From Nesterenkonia cremea (GTDB lineage: Bacteria; Actinomycetota; Actinomycetes; Actinomycetales; Micrococcaceae), in contig NZ_BMIS01000002.1 in assembly GCF_014642675.1 (NCBI RefSeq), positions 310,001 through 374,000 on the forward strand: a stretch of 64,000 nt of DNA. Direction: 5' to 3'. Numbering within the stretch: position 1 is the stretch's first letter; the number at the start of each line of letters is the position of its first letter. Position numbers and translations under genes: made by a program. The notes under the pieces were generated by a model, which saw only the letters and a program-made list of their open reading frames with translations, was not told the origin of the DNA and did not search any database. Shown here piece by piece: positions 8,955 to 17,707 of the stretch.

Positions 8955-10244
8955 GTGAGCCCTTCGGCTCTTCCGCTGGGGGATCCGCTGCCGGCGGACG
9001 GGTCCTTCCCTCAGGAGGTTCTGGACGCTCTGCCGGGGCGGGCTCAGAAGCCCTTCGGGCTCTATGTGCACATCCCGTTCTGCTCGGTGCGCTGCGGCTA
9101 CTGCGACTTCAACACCTACACCTCAGAGGACCTGGGCCCGGGAGCCTCCCGGCAGTCCTATCCGGACACGCTGATCGGTGAGCTGGAGTTCGCCCGCGGC
9201 GTGCTGGACCGCTCCGGCGCCCCGGAACGTCCCTTCTCCACAGTGTTCTTCGGCGGTGGCACCCCCACGCTGCTGCCCGCCGAGGACCTCTCCCGCATCC
9301 TCATCCGGGCCCGGGAGCTGTTCGGCTTCGCCGAGGGTGCCGAGATCACCACAGAGGCCAATCCGGATACGGTGACCCCGGAGTCCGCCCGGGTGCTGGC
9401 CGAGGCCGGATTCACCCGGATCAGCCTGGGTATGCAGTCGGCGGTCCCGGAGGTCCTGGCCACCCTGGACCGCACCCATGATCGGCTGAACGTGCCCAGA
9501 GCCGTGGAGGCCGCCCGCGCCGCCGGGCTGGAGGTCAGCCTGGACCTCATCCACGGGACGCCGGGGGAGACCCTGCAGGACTGGCGGCGCAGCCTGGAGG
9601 AGGCCGTGGCCATGGCTCCGGACCACATCTCCGCCTATTCGCTGATCGTCGAAGAGGGCACGGCCATGGCCGCCCAGATCCGGCGCGGGACGCTGCCCGA
9701 CATCGATCCGGATGATCAGGCCGACAAATATCTGCTCACCGAGGAGCTGCTCTCCGCGGCGGGCTACCGCTGGTATGAGGTCTCCAACTACTCCACCTCG
9801 GAGAAGACCCGCTCCGATCACAACCTGAACTACTGGCTGGACTCCGACTGGTGGGGTGCGGGCCCCGGCGCCCACTCGCATATGGCGGGCATGCGCTGGT
9901 GGAACGCCAAGCATCCGGCGGCCTACGCCCAGCGGCTCCACGCGGGGACCACGCCCGGTCACGGCCGGGAGATCCTGGATGCCGAGGCCAAAGTCCTGGA
10001 GCATCTGATGCTGCGTCTGCGCATCTGTGAGGGGCTGGACGTCGCCGCGTACAACGCCATGGAGGAGCTGCAGGAGATCCAGGGCGAGCCCATCACCGCC
10101 GGTGAGCTGCGGCGACTGGTGGGCGACGGGCTGATCGAGGAGGTGGCTGCTGCGCCCAGCGCGGAGCACCCTGGGGGACGTGCGGTGCTGACGCTGAAGG
10201 GGCGGCTGCTGGCCGATGCGGTCACGCGCCGCCTGGCGCCCTGA
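8955..10244 (+). CDS. hemW: Radical SAM protein HemW (coproporphyrinogen oxidase-like, heme chaperone)
   Basis: Radical SAM enzyme once called HemN-like, now regarded as a heme chaperone. The 4Fe-4S motif is HIPFCSVRCGYCDFNTY (CxxxCxxC, followed by F) near residue 43. FFGGGTPTLL and TTEANPDT are typical of the HemN/HemW family. True HemN has an extra N-terminal region that is missing here. The GTG at 8955, one base after the lepA stop, gives a 429-residue product. The lepA-hemW pair is widely conserved. Confidence 0.93.
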   Translation: MSPSALPLGDPLPADGSFPQEVLDALPGRAQKPFGLYVHIPFCSVRCGYCDFNTYTSEDLGPGASRQSYPDTLIGELEFARGVLDRSGAPERPFSTVFFGGGTPTLLPAEDLSRILIRARELFGFAEGAEITTEANPDTVTPESARVLAEAGFTRISLGMQSAVPEVLATLDRTHDRLNVPRAVEAARAAGLEVSLDLIHGTPGETLQDWRRSLEEAVAMAPDHISAYSLIVEEGTAMAAQIRRGTLPDIDPDDQADKYLLTEELLSAAGYRWYEVSNYSTSEKTRSDHNLNYWLDSDWWGAGPGAHSHMAGMRWWNAKHPAAYAQRLHAGTTPGHGREILDAEAKVLEHLMLRLRICEGLDVAAYNAMEELQEIQGEPITAGELRRLVGDGLIEEVAAAPSAEHPGGRAVLTLKGRLLADAVTRRLAP

Positions 10245-10272
10245 ACGGCCTGAAGCTGGAGGAGCGCCCTGA

Positions 10273-10644
10273 TCAGTGGATCAGGCGCAGGTTCATCCAG
10301 TAGCGGTAGGGGCGTCCCTTATTGCACTCGATGCCGGCGATCAGGCCGGAGAGCGTCATGACCACCCAGAGGAAGACGGCCGCGATTCCGAAGATCCAAC
10401 CGATGGCCGGCAACAGGGCCAGCACGTAGCAGGTCAGCATGATCACCGTCAGCGGGAGGGTGTGGTTCAGCGCCTCTTTGGACTCCTGGGCGGTGAACGG
10501 TCCGCGGTCCCGGAAGACCAGGTAGATGGTCAGGGAAGGGATGCAGCCCATGACTCCGCCGAAGTGGGCCAAAGTGGCCCAGCGGCGGTCTTCGCTCGGC
10601 GTCAACGGCTGGGCTGCTGCCGGTGATCCTTCCAGGTGTGCCAT
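10273..10644 (-). CDS. DUF4870 domain small membrane protein
   Basis: A 123-residue protein of unknown function. After a hydrophilic N-terminus (MAHLEGSPAAAQPLTPSEDRRWATLAHFGG), three or four hydrophobic segments follow (GCIPSLTIYLVF; LTVIMLTCYVLALLPAIGWIFGIA; VFLWVVMTLSGLIAGI). The pattern AHFGG, a charged F.A.ESKEALN segment and the final transmembrane helix match the DUF4870/Tic20-like family. The gene is convergent with hemW, and its start fits a leaderless transcript. Confidence 0.8.
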   Translation of the reverse strand: MAHLEGSPAAAQPLTPSEDRRWATLAHFGGVMGCIPSLTIYLVFRDRGPFTAQESKEALNHTLPLTVIMLTCYVLALLPAIGWIFGIAAVFLWVVMTLSGLIAGIECNKGRPYRYWMNLRLIH

Positions 10645-10651
10645 AGCAGAG

Positions 10652-10657
10652 ATTTTA
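10652..10657 (-). promoter_or_regulatory. Leaderless promoter -10 box of the DUF4870 gene
   Basis: On the minus strand TAAAAT is followed by seven bases and the ATG at 10644, with no ribosome-binding site between them. Confidence 0.55.
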
Positions 10658-10693
10658 TCCGCTGAGCCATGCCCCCGGCCAGAGACACGCGAG

Positions 10694-11557
10694 CTACTGG
10701 GTCACGAAGTCGATGAGCTCCTCCACACGGCCCAGCAGCGAGGGCTCCAGATCCGTGTAGCTGGTGACCGTCCCCAGGATCCTCTTCCAGCCGTGGGCGA
10801 TGTCCCGCTGGTTCGCATGTGGCCAACCCAGCGCCTTGAGCGTGCCCACTTTGATGTCCACCGAGCGGGGGATCTCCGGCCAGCGATGCAGCCCCAGCAG
10901 CTGAGGCTTCACCGCCTGCCAGACGTCCACATAGGGATGTCCCAGCACCAGCACATTGCCGGAGGCCCCAGGCATGGCCATGGTCTCCTCCGCGATCCGG
11001 GACTCCTTGGAGCCCTTGACCAGGTGGTCCAGCAGAACACCCACGCGCCGCTCGGGCCCGGGCTGGAATTCGCGGATCGCGCCGACCAGATCGTCGGCGC
11101 CGTGCAGCGGCTCCACCACGATGCCCTCCAGCCGGAGGTCCTCGCCCCAGACCTTCTCCACCAGTTCGGCGTCGTGGGTTCCCTCCACCCATATGCGGGA
11201 GGCGCGCGCCACACGGGCGGGCGCGTTCTCCACAGCCACCGAGCCGGAGGCGGTGCGCGCCGGCACCTTCGGCTGGGCGGCAGGGGAGGGGGTGGTCAGC
11301 TCCACCGGGGAGCCCTCATGCAGGAAGCCGTGTCCCAGCGGGAAGGCGCGCGTGGCACCGCGCCGATCCTCCAGGGCCACCACATGGACGCCTCCGGCGG
11401 CCTCGACGCCGACGATCGCGCCGACCCAGCCGCTGGCGGTCTCTTCGATGACGGTCCCGCGGTCGGCGGGGAGGGTGGGCACCTCGCGGCGCTGGGCCCG
11501 GCGTCGTTCGCCCATATCGGCGGGGCCCCAGGATGACCAGTCGGTGGGGAAGCTCAT
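10694..11557 (-). CDS. DUF3097 family protein
   Basis: A 287-residue actinobacterial protein with no assigned function. The conserved core is ASRIWVEGTHDAELVEKVWG (near residue 138), the GIVVEPLHGADDL segment, VGVLLDHLVKGSKESRIAEE and GNVLVLGHPYVDVWQAV. The spacing of VEGxxDA, a strand ending in Asp, and a following hydrophobic strand recalls a Toprim fold, but the second acidic residue of the usual DxD is absent. It is divergent from hrcA and its promoter region shares the gap with the CIRCE element. Confidence 0.82.
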   Translation of the reverse strand: MSFPTDWSSWGPADMGERRRAQRREVPTLPADRGTVIEETASGWVGAIVGVEAAGGVHVVALEDRRGATRAFPLGHGFLHEGSPVELTTPSPAAQPKVPARTASGSVAVENAPARVARASRIWVEGTHDAELVEKVWGEDLRLEGIVVEPLHGADDLVGAIREFQPGPERRVGVLLDHLVKGSKESRIAEETMAMPGASGNVLVLGHPYVDVWQAVKPQLLGLHRWPEIPRSVDIKVGTLKALGWPHANQRDIAHGWKRILGTVTSYTDLEPSLLGRVEELIDFVTQ

Positions 11558-11566
11558 AGCTGTGGG

Positions 11567-11572
11567 AGCCTA
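11567..11572 (-). promoter_or_regulatory. Candidate -10 box of the DUF3097 gene
   Basis: TAGGCT on the minus strand lies nine bases before the ATG at 11557. No ribosome-binding site is seen, which suggests a leaderless or near-leaderless transcript. Confidence 0.4.
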
Positions 11573-11614
11573 CCACCGGCGGACCCGCATGCCGCGGCTC
11601 GGCGGGGACAGCTG

Positions 11615-11646
11615 TAGAATTAGCACTTGAGCATTCAGAGTGCTAA
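11615..11646 (+). promoter_or_regulatory. hrcA promoter -10 and CIRCE operator
   Basis: TTAGCACTT (11620-11628), nine bases, then GAGTGCTAA (11638-11646). This is the CIRCE inverted repeat bound by HrcA, with one mismatch in the left arm. A -10-like TAGAAT (11615-11620) shares its last base with the operator, so HrcA binding would block transcription of its own gene. CIRCE as the HrcA operator is established; autorepression here follows directly. Confidence 0.93.
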
Positions 11647-11676
11647 CCGATCTGTCCCCGGGGAGGCGTGAAGAAG

Positions 11677-12699
11677 ATGTCGGAGACCCGTCGCCTGCAG
11701 GTTCTGCGCGCCATCGTGGAGGACTATGTGCACACCCGTGAGCCTGTGGGATCCAAGGCACTGGTGGACCGCCACAACCTGGAGGTCTCTCCGGCCACGA
11801 TCCGCAACGATATGGCCCTCCTGGAGGAGGAGGGGCTGATCGTCGCCCCGCACACCTCCGCCGGCCGCATCCCCACCGACCGCGGCTACCGCACCTTTGT
11901 GGACAAGATCACCGCGGTCAGGCCGCTCTCGAGCGCTGAGCGCCGTGCCATGGACACGATGCTCGAGGTCGCCGACGACCACGACGCCATGCTGGACCAG
12001 ACGGTCCGTCTGCTGGCCATGCTGACCAACCAGGTTGCTGTGCTGCAGCATCCGCAGCACAGCCAGGCCAAGATCCGTCACATCGAAGTGGTCTCCATGA
12101 CACCTCAGAAGGCGCTGGCGGTGGTGATCCTGTCCTCCGGCAAGGTGGAGCAGCGGATGGTGACCCTCTCCGACGGGCTGGACGAGGAGAGCCTCCACCG
12201 GATCGGGCAACGTCTGGCCGAGGAGCTCTACAACCGATCGGCCTCGGCCACTCCGCTGCCCCTGGACCACCTGATCGCCCAGGTGGAACCGAGTCTCCAG
12301 CCAGCCATGGCAGTGATCGCGAACTCTGTGGAGGCCGTGTTGGAGGCCGGTCGGGTGGATCGCATCATCATGGCCGGCACTGCTAACCTCGCGAAGTCGG
12401 ACCGTGACTTCGGACCGTCCATCGGCCCCATCCTCGAAGCGCTCGAAGAGCAGGTCGTCCTGCTGCGTCTGCTGACCGAGATGCAGGAGGACCCCCGTGG
12501 TCTCTCTGTGCGGATCGGCCGGGAGACCAGCCATGACTCGCTGGCCGAGGCCGCCGTCGTCGCCGCCGAATACGGGGCCGATGCCGGAGACGGGGCCAAG
12601 CTCGGCGTGGTCGGACCCACGCGGATGGACTACGGGTCCACGATGTCGGCGGTCCGAGCGATGGCGCGCTACCTCTCCAGGATCCTCTCCGAAGGCTGA
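11677..12699 (+). CDS. hrcA: Heat-inducible transcription repressor HrcA
   Basis: Represses class I heat-shock genes by binding CIRCE elements. The N-terminal winged helix is MSETRRLQVLRAIVEDYVHT, EPVGSKAL, SPATIRNDMALLEEEGLI and HTSAGRIPTDRGYR. The rest is the GAF-like dimerisation domain. The ATG at 11677 is chosen because GGGGAGG at 11660-11666 is ten bases upstream; the in-frame GTG at 11668 is too close to it. The product is 340 residues. It has its own CIRCE and is followed by dnaJ. Confidence 0.95.
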   Translation: MSETRRLQVLRAIVEDYVHTREPVGSKALVDRHNLEVSPATIRNDMALLEEEGLIVAPHTSAGRIPTDRGYRTFVDKITAVRPLSSAERRAMDTMLEVADDHDAMLDQTVRLLAMLTNQVAVLQHPQHSQAKIRHIEVVSMTPQKALAVVILSSGKVEQRMVTLSDGLDEESLHRIGQRLAEELYNRSASATPLPLDHLIAQVEPSLQPAMAVIANSVEAVLEAGRVDRIIMAGTANLAKSDRDFGPSIGPILEALEEQVVLLRLLTEMQEDPRGLSVRIGRETSHDSLAEAAVVAAEYGADAGDGAKLGVVGPTRMDYGSTMSAVRAMARYLSRILSEG

Positions 12700-12750
12700 G
12701 GGCACCTGACGCAACCGCACTGACAGACCTAGCGAACCGAAGGGCAAGCA

Positions 12751-13869
12751 TTGACTGACTACTACGAGGCACTCGGCGTCAGCCGTGACGCGTCGACCGA
12801 GGAGATCAAGAAGGCGTACCGGAAGAAGGCGCGCAAGCTCCACCCGGACGTCAACCCCTCCGACGACGCCGCCGAGCAGTTCAAGACGCTCGGCCGCGCC
12901 TATGAGGTCCTCTCCGATCCGGAGAAGCGCCGCAACTACGACACCACCGGTGACGAGAACGGCCGCGCAGCAGGCGGCTTCCCCGGGGGAGGGGGCGGCT
13001 TCGGCGGCTTCAGCGACATCTTCGAGACCTTCTTCGGCGGAGGCGCCTCCGGGCCGGCCTCCCGCACCCGCCGCGGCCAGGACTCTCTGCTGCGTGTGAA
13101 GATCGACCTGGAGGACGCCGTCTTCGGCACCACCAAGGAGATCGAGTTCGAGACCGCGGTCACCTGCGGCGTCTGCGAGGGCAGCTGCACCCGCGAGGGC
13201 TCGACGCCGATCACCTGCCCCGACTGCCAGGGACAGGGCCAGGTCCAGCGCCCCATGCGCTCCATCCTGGGCACCGTCATCCAGACCGAGACCTGTGCGC
13301 GCTGCACCGGCTTCGGCAACATCATCGAGGACCCCTGCCAGGAGTGCGACGGCCAGGGCCGGGTGCGCGAGCGCCGCAGCCTGAAGGTCAAGATTCCTGC
13401 CGGCGTGGACAAGGGAAACCGCATCCACCTGGGCGGTGAAGGCGAGGCCGGTATGGCCGGAGGCCCCTCCGGCGACCTGTTCATCGAGGTGGACATCCGC
13501 CCGCATGAGGTCTTCACCCGACGCGGCAACGACCTCCACGCCACCGTCTCCATCCCGATGACCGCCGCAGCCCTGGGCACCACGGTGACACTGGAGACCT
13601 TCGACGGCCCTGAGGAGCTCGAGGTCAAGCCCGGCACCCAGTCCGGCGAAGTGCTGACCCTGCGCGACCGCGGCATCGGTCACCTGCGCGGCTCCGGTCG
13701 AGGTGCGATCAAGGTGCACCTGAAGGTGGAGACCCCCTCCAAGCTCAGCGACCGGCAGAAGGAACTGCTGCGCGAGTTCGCCGAGGAGCGGGGCGAGGAG
13801 CTCGGGGAGTCCACCACCGAGCACCGCGGCGTCTTCGCCAAGCTGCGCGACCGCTGGGACGCGCTCTAG
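12751..13869 (+). CDS. dnaJ: Molecular chaperone DnaJ (DnaJ2 type)
   Basis: Hsp40 co-chaperone that stimulates DnaK. The J domain has HPDVNP in residues 30-37, followed by a Gly/Phe-rich linker ([23 protein letters not shown]). Four zinc motifs follow: [24 protein letters not shown] and CQECDGQG. The first departs from CxxCxGxG, which is common in the actinobacterial second DnaJ. TTG at 12751 is the only start that gives the full J domain ([15 protein letters not shown]). It is probably cotranscribed with hrcA and so HrcA-controlled. Confidence 0.95.
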   Translation: MTDYYEALGVSRDASTEEIKKAYRKKARKLHPDVNPSDDAAEQFKTLGRAYEVLSDPEKRRNYDTTGDENGRAAGGFPGGGGGFGGFSDIFETFFGGGASGPASRTRRGQDSLLRVKIDLEDAVFGTTKEIEFETAVTCGVCEGSCTREGSTPITCPDCQGQGQVQRPMRSILGTVIQTETCARCTGFGNIIEDPCQECDGQGRVRERRSLKVKIPAGVDKGNRIHLGGEGEAGMAGGPSGDLFIEVDIRPHEVFTRRGNDLHATVSIPMTAAALGTTVTLETFDGPEELEVKPGTQSGEVLTLRDRGIGHLRGSGRGAIKVHLKVETPSKLSDRQKELLREFAEERGEELGESTTEHRGVFAKLRDRWDAL

Positions 13870-13904
13870 AGTCCAGGCCCACCGCTGCTGAGGAGGCACC
13901 TGCT

Positions 13905-14672
13905 GTGACTGCGCCGCTCTTTCATCTGAGCCCCGGCAGCCTGGACGGGCTGGCCCCCGGCTCCCAAGTCACCCTGGACGGAGCCGAGGGTCACCATGCC
14001 GCTACGGTGATGCGCCTCGGGGCGGGGGAGCAGGTCCAGCTCTCCGACACCCAGCGGCTCCGGGTGACCGGGATGGTCCTCGACGCCGGCACCGGCGAGC
14101 TGGTCGTGGAGGTCCAGGAGATCTCCGAGGAGCCCCTGGAGCGCCCGGCCCTGGTGCTGGTCCAGGCGCTGGCCAAGGACAAACGCGACCTGCAGGCCGT
14201 GGAGTCGGCCACGGAGCTCGGCGTGGATGCGGTCATCCCGTGGCAGGCTGAACGCTCGGTGGCTCGCTGGAAGGCCGGCCGCGAGGCCAAGAAGCATGCG
14301 GAGTGGGTCAACACGGCAACTACGGCGGCCAAGCAGACCCGCCGCACCGCCATCCCCGAGGTGCGCCAGCTGCACACCACCGCCCAATATGTGCGCAGCC
14401 TCGGCGAGCAGGAGGGGGTCGGCGTCGTGGTGCTCCATGAGGTCGAGGAGATCTCTCTGGCCGCTGTGCTGGAGCAGCTGGAGGCTCCGCAGCTGGACGA
14501 GCTGCACCTGGTGGTGGGCCCCGAGGGCGGCATCTCGCAGGCAGAGATCGCTCAGCTCACCGAGGCCGGAGCGCGCACGGCACGTCTGGGACGCAGCGTG
14601 CTGCGGTCCTCCACCGCAGGTCCGGCCGGGATCGCCGGAGCACAGGTTCTGCTCGGACGCTGGGATTGGTGA
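13905..14672 (+). CDS. rsmE: 16S rRNA (uracil-1498-N3)-methyltransferase
   Basis: SPOUT-class methyltransferase that modifies U1498 of 16S rRNA. The 255-residue protein has an N-terminal PUA-like region with EGHHAATVMRLGAGEQVQL. The C-terminal knot has KDKRDLQAVESATELGVDAVIPWQ, LVVGPEGGIS and LGRSVLRSSTAG, the SAM-binding loop. The GTG start at 13905 follows GAGGAG. The hrcA-dnaJ-rsmE order is conserved in actinobacteria. Confidence 0.94.
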   Translation: MTAPLFHLSPGSLDGLAPGSQVTLDGAEGHHAATVMRLGAGEQVQLSDTQRLRVTGMVLDAGTGELVVEVQEISEEPLERPALVLVQALAKDKRDLQAVESATELGVDAVIPWQAERSVARWKAGREAKKHAEWVNTATTAAKQTRRTAIPEVRQLHTTAQYVRSLGEQEGVGVVVLHEVEEISLAAVLEQLEAPQLDELHLVVGPEGGISQAEIAQLTEAGARTARLGRSVLRSSTAGPAGIAGAQVLLGRWDW

Positions 14673-14682
14673 GCGGCCGCGC

Positions 14683-14688
14683 TAGAAT
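14683..14688 (+). promoter_or_regulatory. Leaderless promoter -10 box of phoH
   Basis: TAGAAT is followed by nine bases and the ATG at 14698. The intervening GGGCCCCAC has no ribosome-binding site. Confidence 0.5.
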
Positions 14689-14697
14689 GGGCCCCAC

Positions 14698-15741
14698 ATG
14701 ACTGAGACTTCACACACCTCCGGGCTCGCCGCCGGCGCGGCGGCCGCACCCGTGGGCAATATCGAACGCACTGTGCACTTCGCCGACGCTGAGACCATGT
14801 TCCGCACACTGGGTCAGCAGGACCTGGCGGTGCGCATCCTCCAAGGCCTCTATCCCGCCGTCTCGCTGGGCGTGCGGGACCAGCTGCTCACCGCGGCGGG
14901 ACCCTCCGAGGATGTGAACCAGCTGCTGGAGATCGTGGACCAGCTGCGATCGCTGGCCGCCTCCGGCACCACGGCCACCTCGGAGATGATCGAGCAGGTC
15001 GCAACGATGGTCCGCGCCCAGCAGGCCGAGACCTCGGCCAAGATGGTGACCACCAACATCCTCTCCCACCGGGGCCGCACCATCCGGCCCAAGACGGCCA
15101 ACCAGCAGGAGTACGTCGAGCAGATCGACGAGTCCACTGTGGTCTTCGGGATCGGCCCGGCCGGCACCGGCAAGACCTATCTGGCCATGGCCAAGGCCGT
15201 CCAGGCGCTGCAGGCCAAAGAGATCAACCGGATCATCCTGACCCGCCCCGCCGTGGAGGCCGGCGAACGGCTGGGCTTCCTGCCCGGCTCGCTCAACGAG
15301 AAGATCGATCCCTACCTGCGGCCGCTCTACGACGCCCTGCACGACATGATCGACCCGGAGTCCATCCCGCGGCTCATGGAGTCGGGCATCATCGAGGTCG
15401 CGCCGCTGGCCTATATGCGCGGCCGTACGCTCAACGACTCCTTCATCATCCTGGACGAGGCGCAGAACACCACGGCCGAGCAGATGAAGATGTTCCTGAC
15501 CCGTCTGGGCTTCAACTCCAAGATCGTGGTCACCGGCGACATCACCCAGGTGGACCTGCCGCGCGGCACCGACTCCGGTCTGCGCACCGTTCTGGAGATC
15601 CTCGAGGGCGTGGACGACATCGCCATCTCCCGGCTGGGCTCCGAGGATGTGGTGCGCCACCAGCTGGTGGGCCGCATCGTGGACGCCTATGAGCGTCACC
15701 AGAACAGCCGCGAGCGGCAGAGCAGGACGGGCCGGGCGTGA
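14698..15741 (+). CDS. phoH: PhoH family protein (PhoH/YbeZ-type ATPase)
   Basis: P-loop NTPase related to YbeZ, linked to RNA metabolism with YbeY. The Walker A motif is [13 protein letters not shown] near residue 158, and Walker B is [15 protein letters not shown]. The [17 protein letters not shown] motif is also diagnostic. The product is 347 residues, the normal length. Its stop overlaps the ybeY start by four bases. The phoH-ybeY-CorC-era set is a classic conserved cluster. Confidence 0.94.
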   Translation: MTETSHTSGLAAGAAAAPVGNIERTVHFADAETMFRTLGQQDLAVRILQGLYPAVSLGVRDQLLTAAGPSEDVNQLLEIVDQLRSLAASGTTATSEMIEQVATMVRAQQAETSAKMVTTNILSHRGRTIRPKTANQQEYVEQIDESTVVFGIGPAGTGKTYLAMAKAVQALQAKEINRIILTRPAVEAGERLGFLPGSLNEKIDPYLRPLYDALHDMIDPESIPRLMESGIIEVAPLAYMRGRTLNDSFIILDEAQNTTAEQMKMFLTRLGFNSKIVVTGDITQVDLPRGTDSGLRTVLEILEGVDDIAISRLGSEDVVRHQLVGRIVDAYERHQNSRERQSRTGRA

Positions 15742-16247
15742 ACGGAGAGTTCCCGACGCCGGCCGGCGCAGCTGTGGAGGACGCCTCGGGCAGCGCCTGG
15801 GTCACCGCCGAGCATCTGGAGATGCTCGGCCGGCTCGCCTGCTGCCTCTACCGCCGACTGCACCTGGGCCAGCAGGTGGAGCTCTCGGTCACGCTCATCG
15901 ACGATGAACAGATGGAGCAGCTGCATCTGGAGTGGATGGGCCTTCCTGACACCACCGATGTGATGAGCTTCCCTATGGACGAGCTCCGCGCCGGCACAGC
16001 CGAGGAGCCGGTTCAGGCGGGCGTGCTGGGCGACGTCGTCATCTCCCCGGAGGTGGCGTGGCGTCAGGCCGAGGCCGGCGGACATGCCCCTGAGGATGAG
16101 TTGGCGCTGCTGAGCGTCCACGGTGTGCTCCACCTGCTGGGACATGACCACGCCGAGGACGAGGAGCGGGCCGAGATGTTCTCCCTGCAGAAGAATCTGC
16201 TGGAGGAGTTCCTCGGCCGTCCGAGCCCCGCACCCACGGAGGCCTGA
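15738..16247 (+). CDS. ybeY: Endoribonuclease YbeY
   Basis: Single-strand endoribonuclease needed for 16S rRNA 3'-end maturation. The zinc motif is HGVLHLLGHDHAEDE near residue 122 (HGxLHLxGxDH), and TTDVMSFPMDE matches the family core. The GTG start at 15738 overlaps the phoH stop as GTGA, which suggests translational coupling. Confidence 0.94.
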   Translation: MNGEFPTPAGAAVEDASGSAWVTAEHLEMLGRLACCLYRRLHLGQQVELSVTLIDDEQMEQLHLEWMGLPDTTDVMSFPMDELRAGTAEEPVQAGVLGDVVISPEVAWRQAEAGGHAPEDELALLSVHGVLHLLGHDHAEDEERAEMFSLQKNLLEEFLGRPSPAPTEA

Positions 16248-16252
16248 GCCGC

Positions 16253-17707
16253 ATGGTCATCGCCCTGCTGATCACCGCTGCGCTGATCTGCGCGGTCTTC
16301 GCCTTCCTGCTCTCCACCGCAGAGGCCGCCTTCATCCGGCTGACCCGGCGTGAGGCGGAGGAGATCGCCTCCAAGGACGGCGGACGCGGACGCTCCGCCG
16401 CCGTCGAGATGATCCTGGAGCATCCGGTCCCGCACACCGCCGCCCTGCAGATGTGGCGCTGGCTGTTCACCACGGCGGTGGTGGTGCTGATCACGGTGAC
16501 CGCTGTGCTCGCCGTCGGGGAGATCGCCGTGGCCGGTCTGCTGGCCGCCGTCGTGCTCATCATCGGTGGGATTGGGATCTCAGCTCTGTCGCCGCGCCGC
16601 GTGGGCCGGGCCCACCACATGCTGGTGGCCTCCGCCACGGCCAAGCTGGTCCGCGGACTGCGCCTGGCCCTGGGGCCGCTGCCGCAGGTGATCACCGGAC
16701 TGGGCGCGCGTCTGGTGCCCGGCAGCGGGGAGAACGATCAGGGCTTCTTCGACGATGAGGAGTTCCGCGAGTTCGTGGCGCGGGCCTCCGAGACCGATCT
16801 GCTGGAGGACTCCGAGGCGGAGCTGATCCAATCGGTCTTCGAACTCTCCGACACCCGGGTCCGGGCGGTGATGGTCCCGCGTACCGATATGGTCACTGTG
16901 GACATCGGCACCTCCCTGGCCGAGGTGATGACGCTGTTCCTGCGCTCGGGCTACTCCCGGGTGCCGGTGACCCGCGGCTCGGCCGATGACATCACCGGGA
17001 TGGTCTATCTGAAGGATGTGGCCTTCCTGGAGCACCACCTGCGGACCGGCCAGGTGCCCGGCGCCTATGAAGGGCGGGACTCCCACAGCATCACCGTGGA
17101 GGAGCTGCAGCGGGATGTGCGCTGGGTTCCGGAGTCCAAACCGGTCTCCGAGTTCCTCTCCGAGCTGCAGCGGGAGTCCACCCATGTGGCCGTGGTGGTG
17201 GACGAATACGGCGGAACCGCCGGATTGGTCACCCTGGAGGACCTGATCGAGGAGATCGTGGGCGAGATCGTCGACGAATACGACACCGCCGCCGTGGAGG
17301 TGGAGGTCCTCGAGGACGGCAGGCACCGGATCTCGGCCCGGATGGCCGTGGACGACTTCGCGGAGCTGTTCAACCTGAACCTCGACCACGAGGAGGAGGT
17401 GGACACCCTCGGCGGACTGCTGGCCAAGACGCTGGGACGAGTGCCCATCGCCGGTTCCGAGGTGGAGATCTCAGGCCGCGGCGAGACCCGGGTGGTGCTG
17501 CGCGCCGACCGGCTCGAAGGGCGCCGCAACCGGGTCAGCCACATCCTGGCCTGGGAGGTCGAGGAGCACCGCGGCGCCCGGGCAGGACTGGGCACCGAGG
17601 ATGAGGACGAGGCAATGGGCATCCACGCCGAAGAGGGCGCGGAGCCCGCAGATGAGGGACAGAACGCCATGGCTGTGGCCGAGGCAGAGGAGGAGGCAGG
17701 ACGATGA
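16253..17707 (+). CDS. Hemolysin/CorC-family membrane protein (CNNM-CBS-CorC domains)
   Basis: Membrane protein linked to Mg2+/Co2+ efflux or resistance. The N-terminal CNNM/DUF21 part has three or four membrane helices (residues 1-20, 65-90, 93-112). The CBS pair begins at VRAVMVPRTDMVTVD and GMVYLKDV and ends with VVVDEYGGTAGLVTLEDLIEEIVGEI. The C-terminal CorC_HlyC domain follows. An acidic tail closes the 484-residue protein. It lies between ybeY and era and overlaps era by four bases. Confidence 0.9.
   Translation: MVIALLITAALICAVFAFLLSTAEAAFIRLTRREAEEIASKDGGRGRSAAVEMILEHPVPHTAALQMWRWLFTTAVVVLITVTAVLAVGEIAVAGLLAAVVLIIGGIGISALSPRRVGRAHHMLVASATAKLVRGLRLALGPLPQVITGLGARLVPGSGENDQGFFDDEEFREFVARASETDLLEDSEAELIQSVFELSDTRVRAVMVPRTDMVTVDIGTSLAEVMTLFLRSGYSRVPVTRGSADDITGMVYLKDVAFLEHHLRTGQVPGAYEGRDSHSITVEELQRDVRWVPESKPVSEFLSELQRESTHVAVVVDEYGGTAGLVTLEDLIEEIVGEIVDEYDTAAVEVEVLEDGRHRISARMAVDDFAELFNLNLDHEEEVDTLGGLLAKTLGRVPIAGSEVEISGRGETRVVLRADRLEGRRNRVSHILAWEVEEHRGARAGLGTEDEDEAMGIHAEEGAEPADEGQNAMAVAEAEEEAGR

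Noticed and set aside
11635..13899. 754-codon minus-strand open frame opposite hrcA and dnaJ
   Set aside because: Antisense shadow of two conserved genes; no motif, no start signal.
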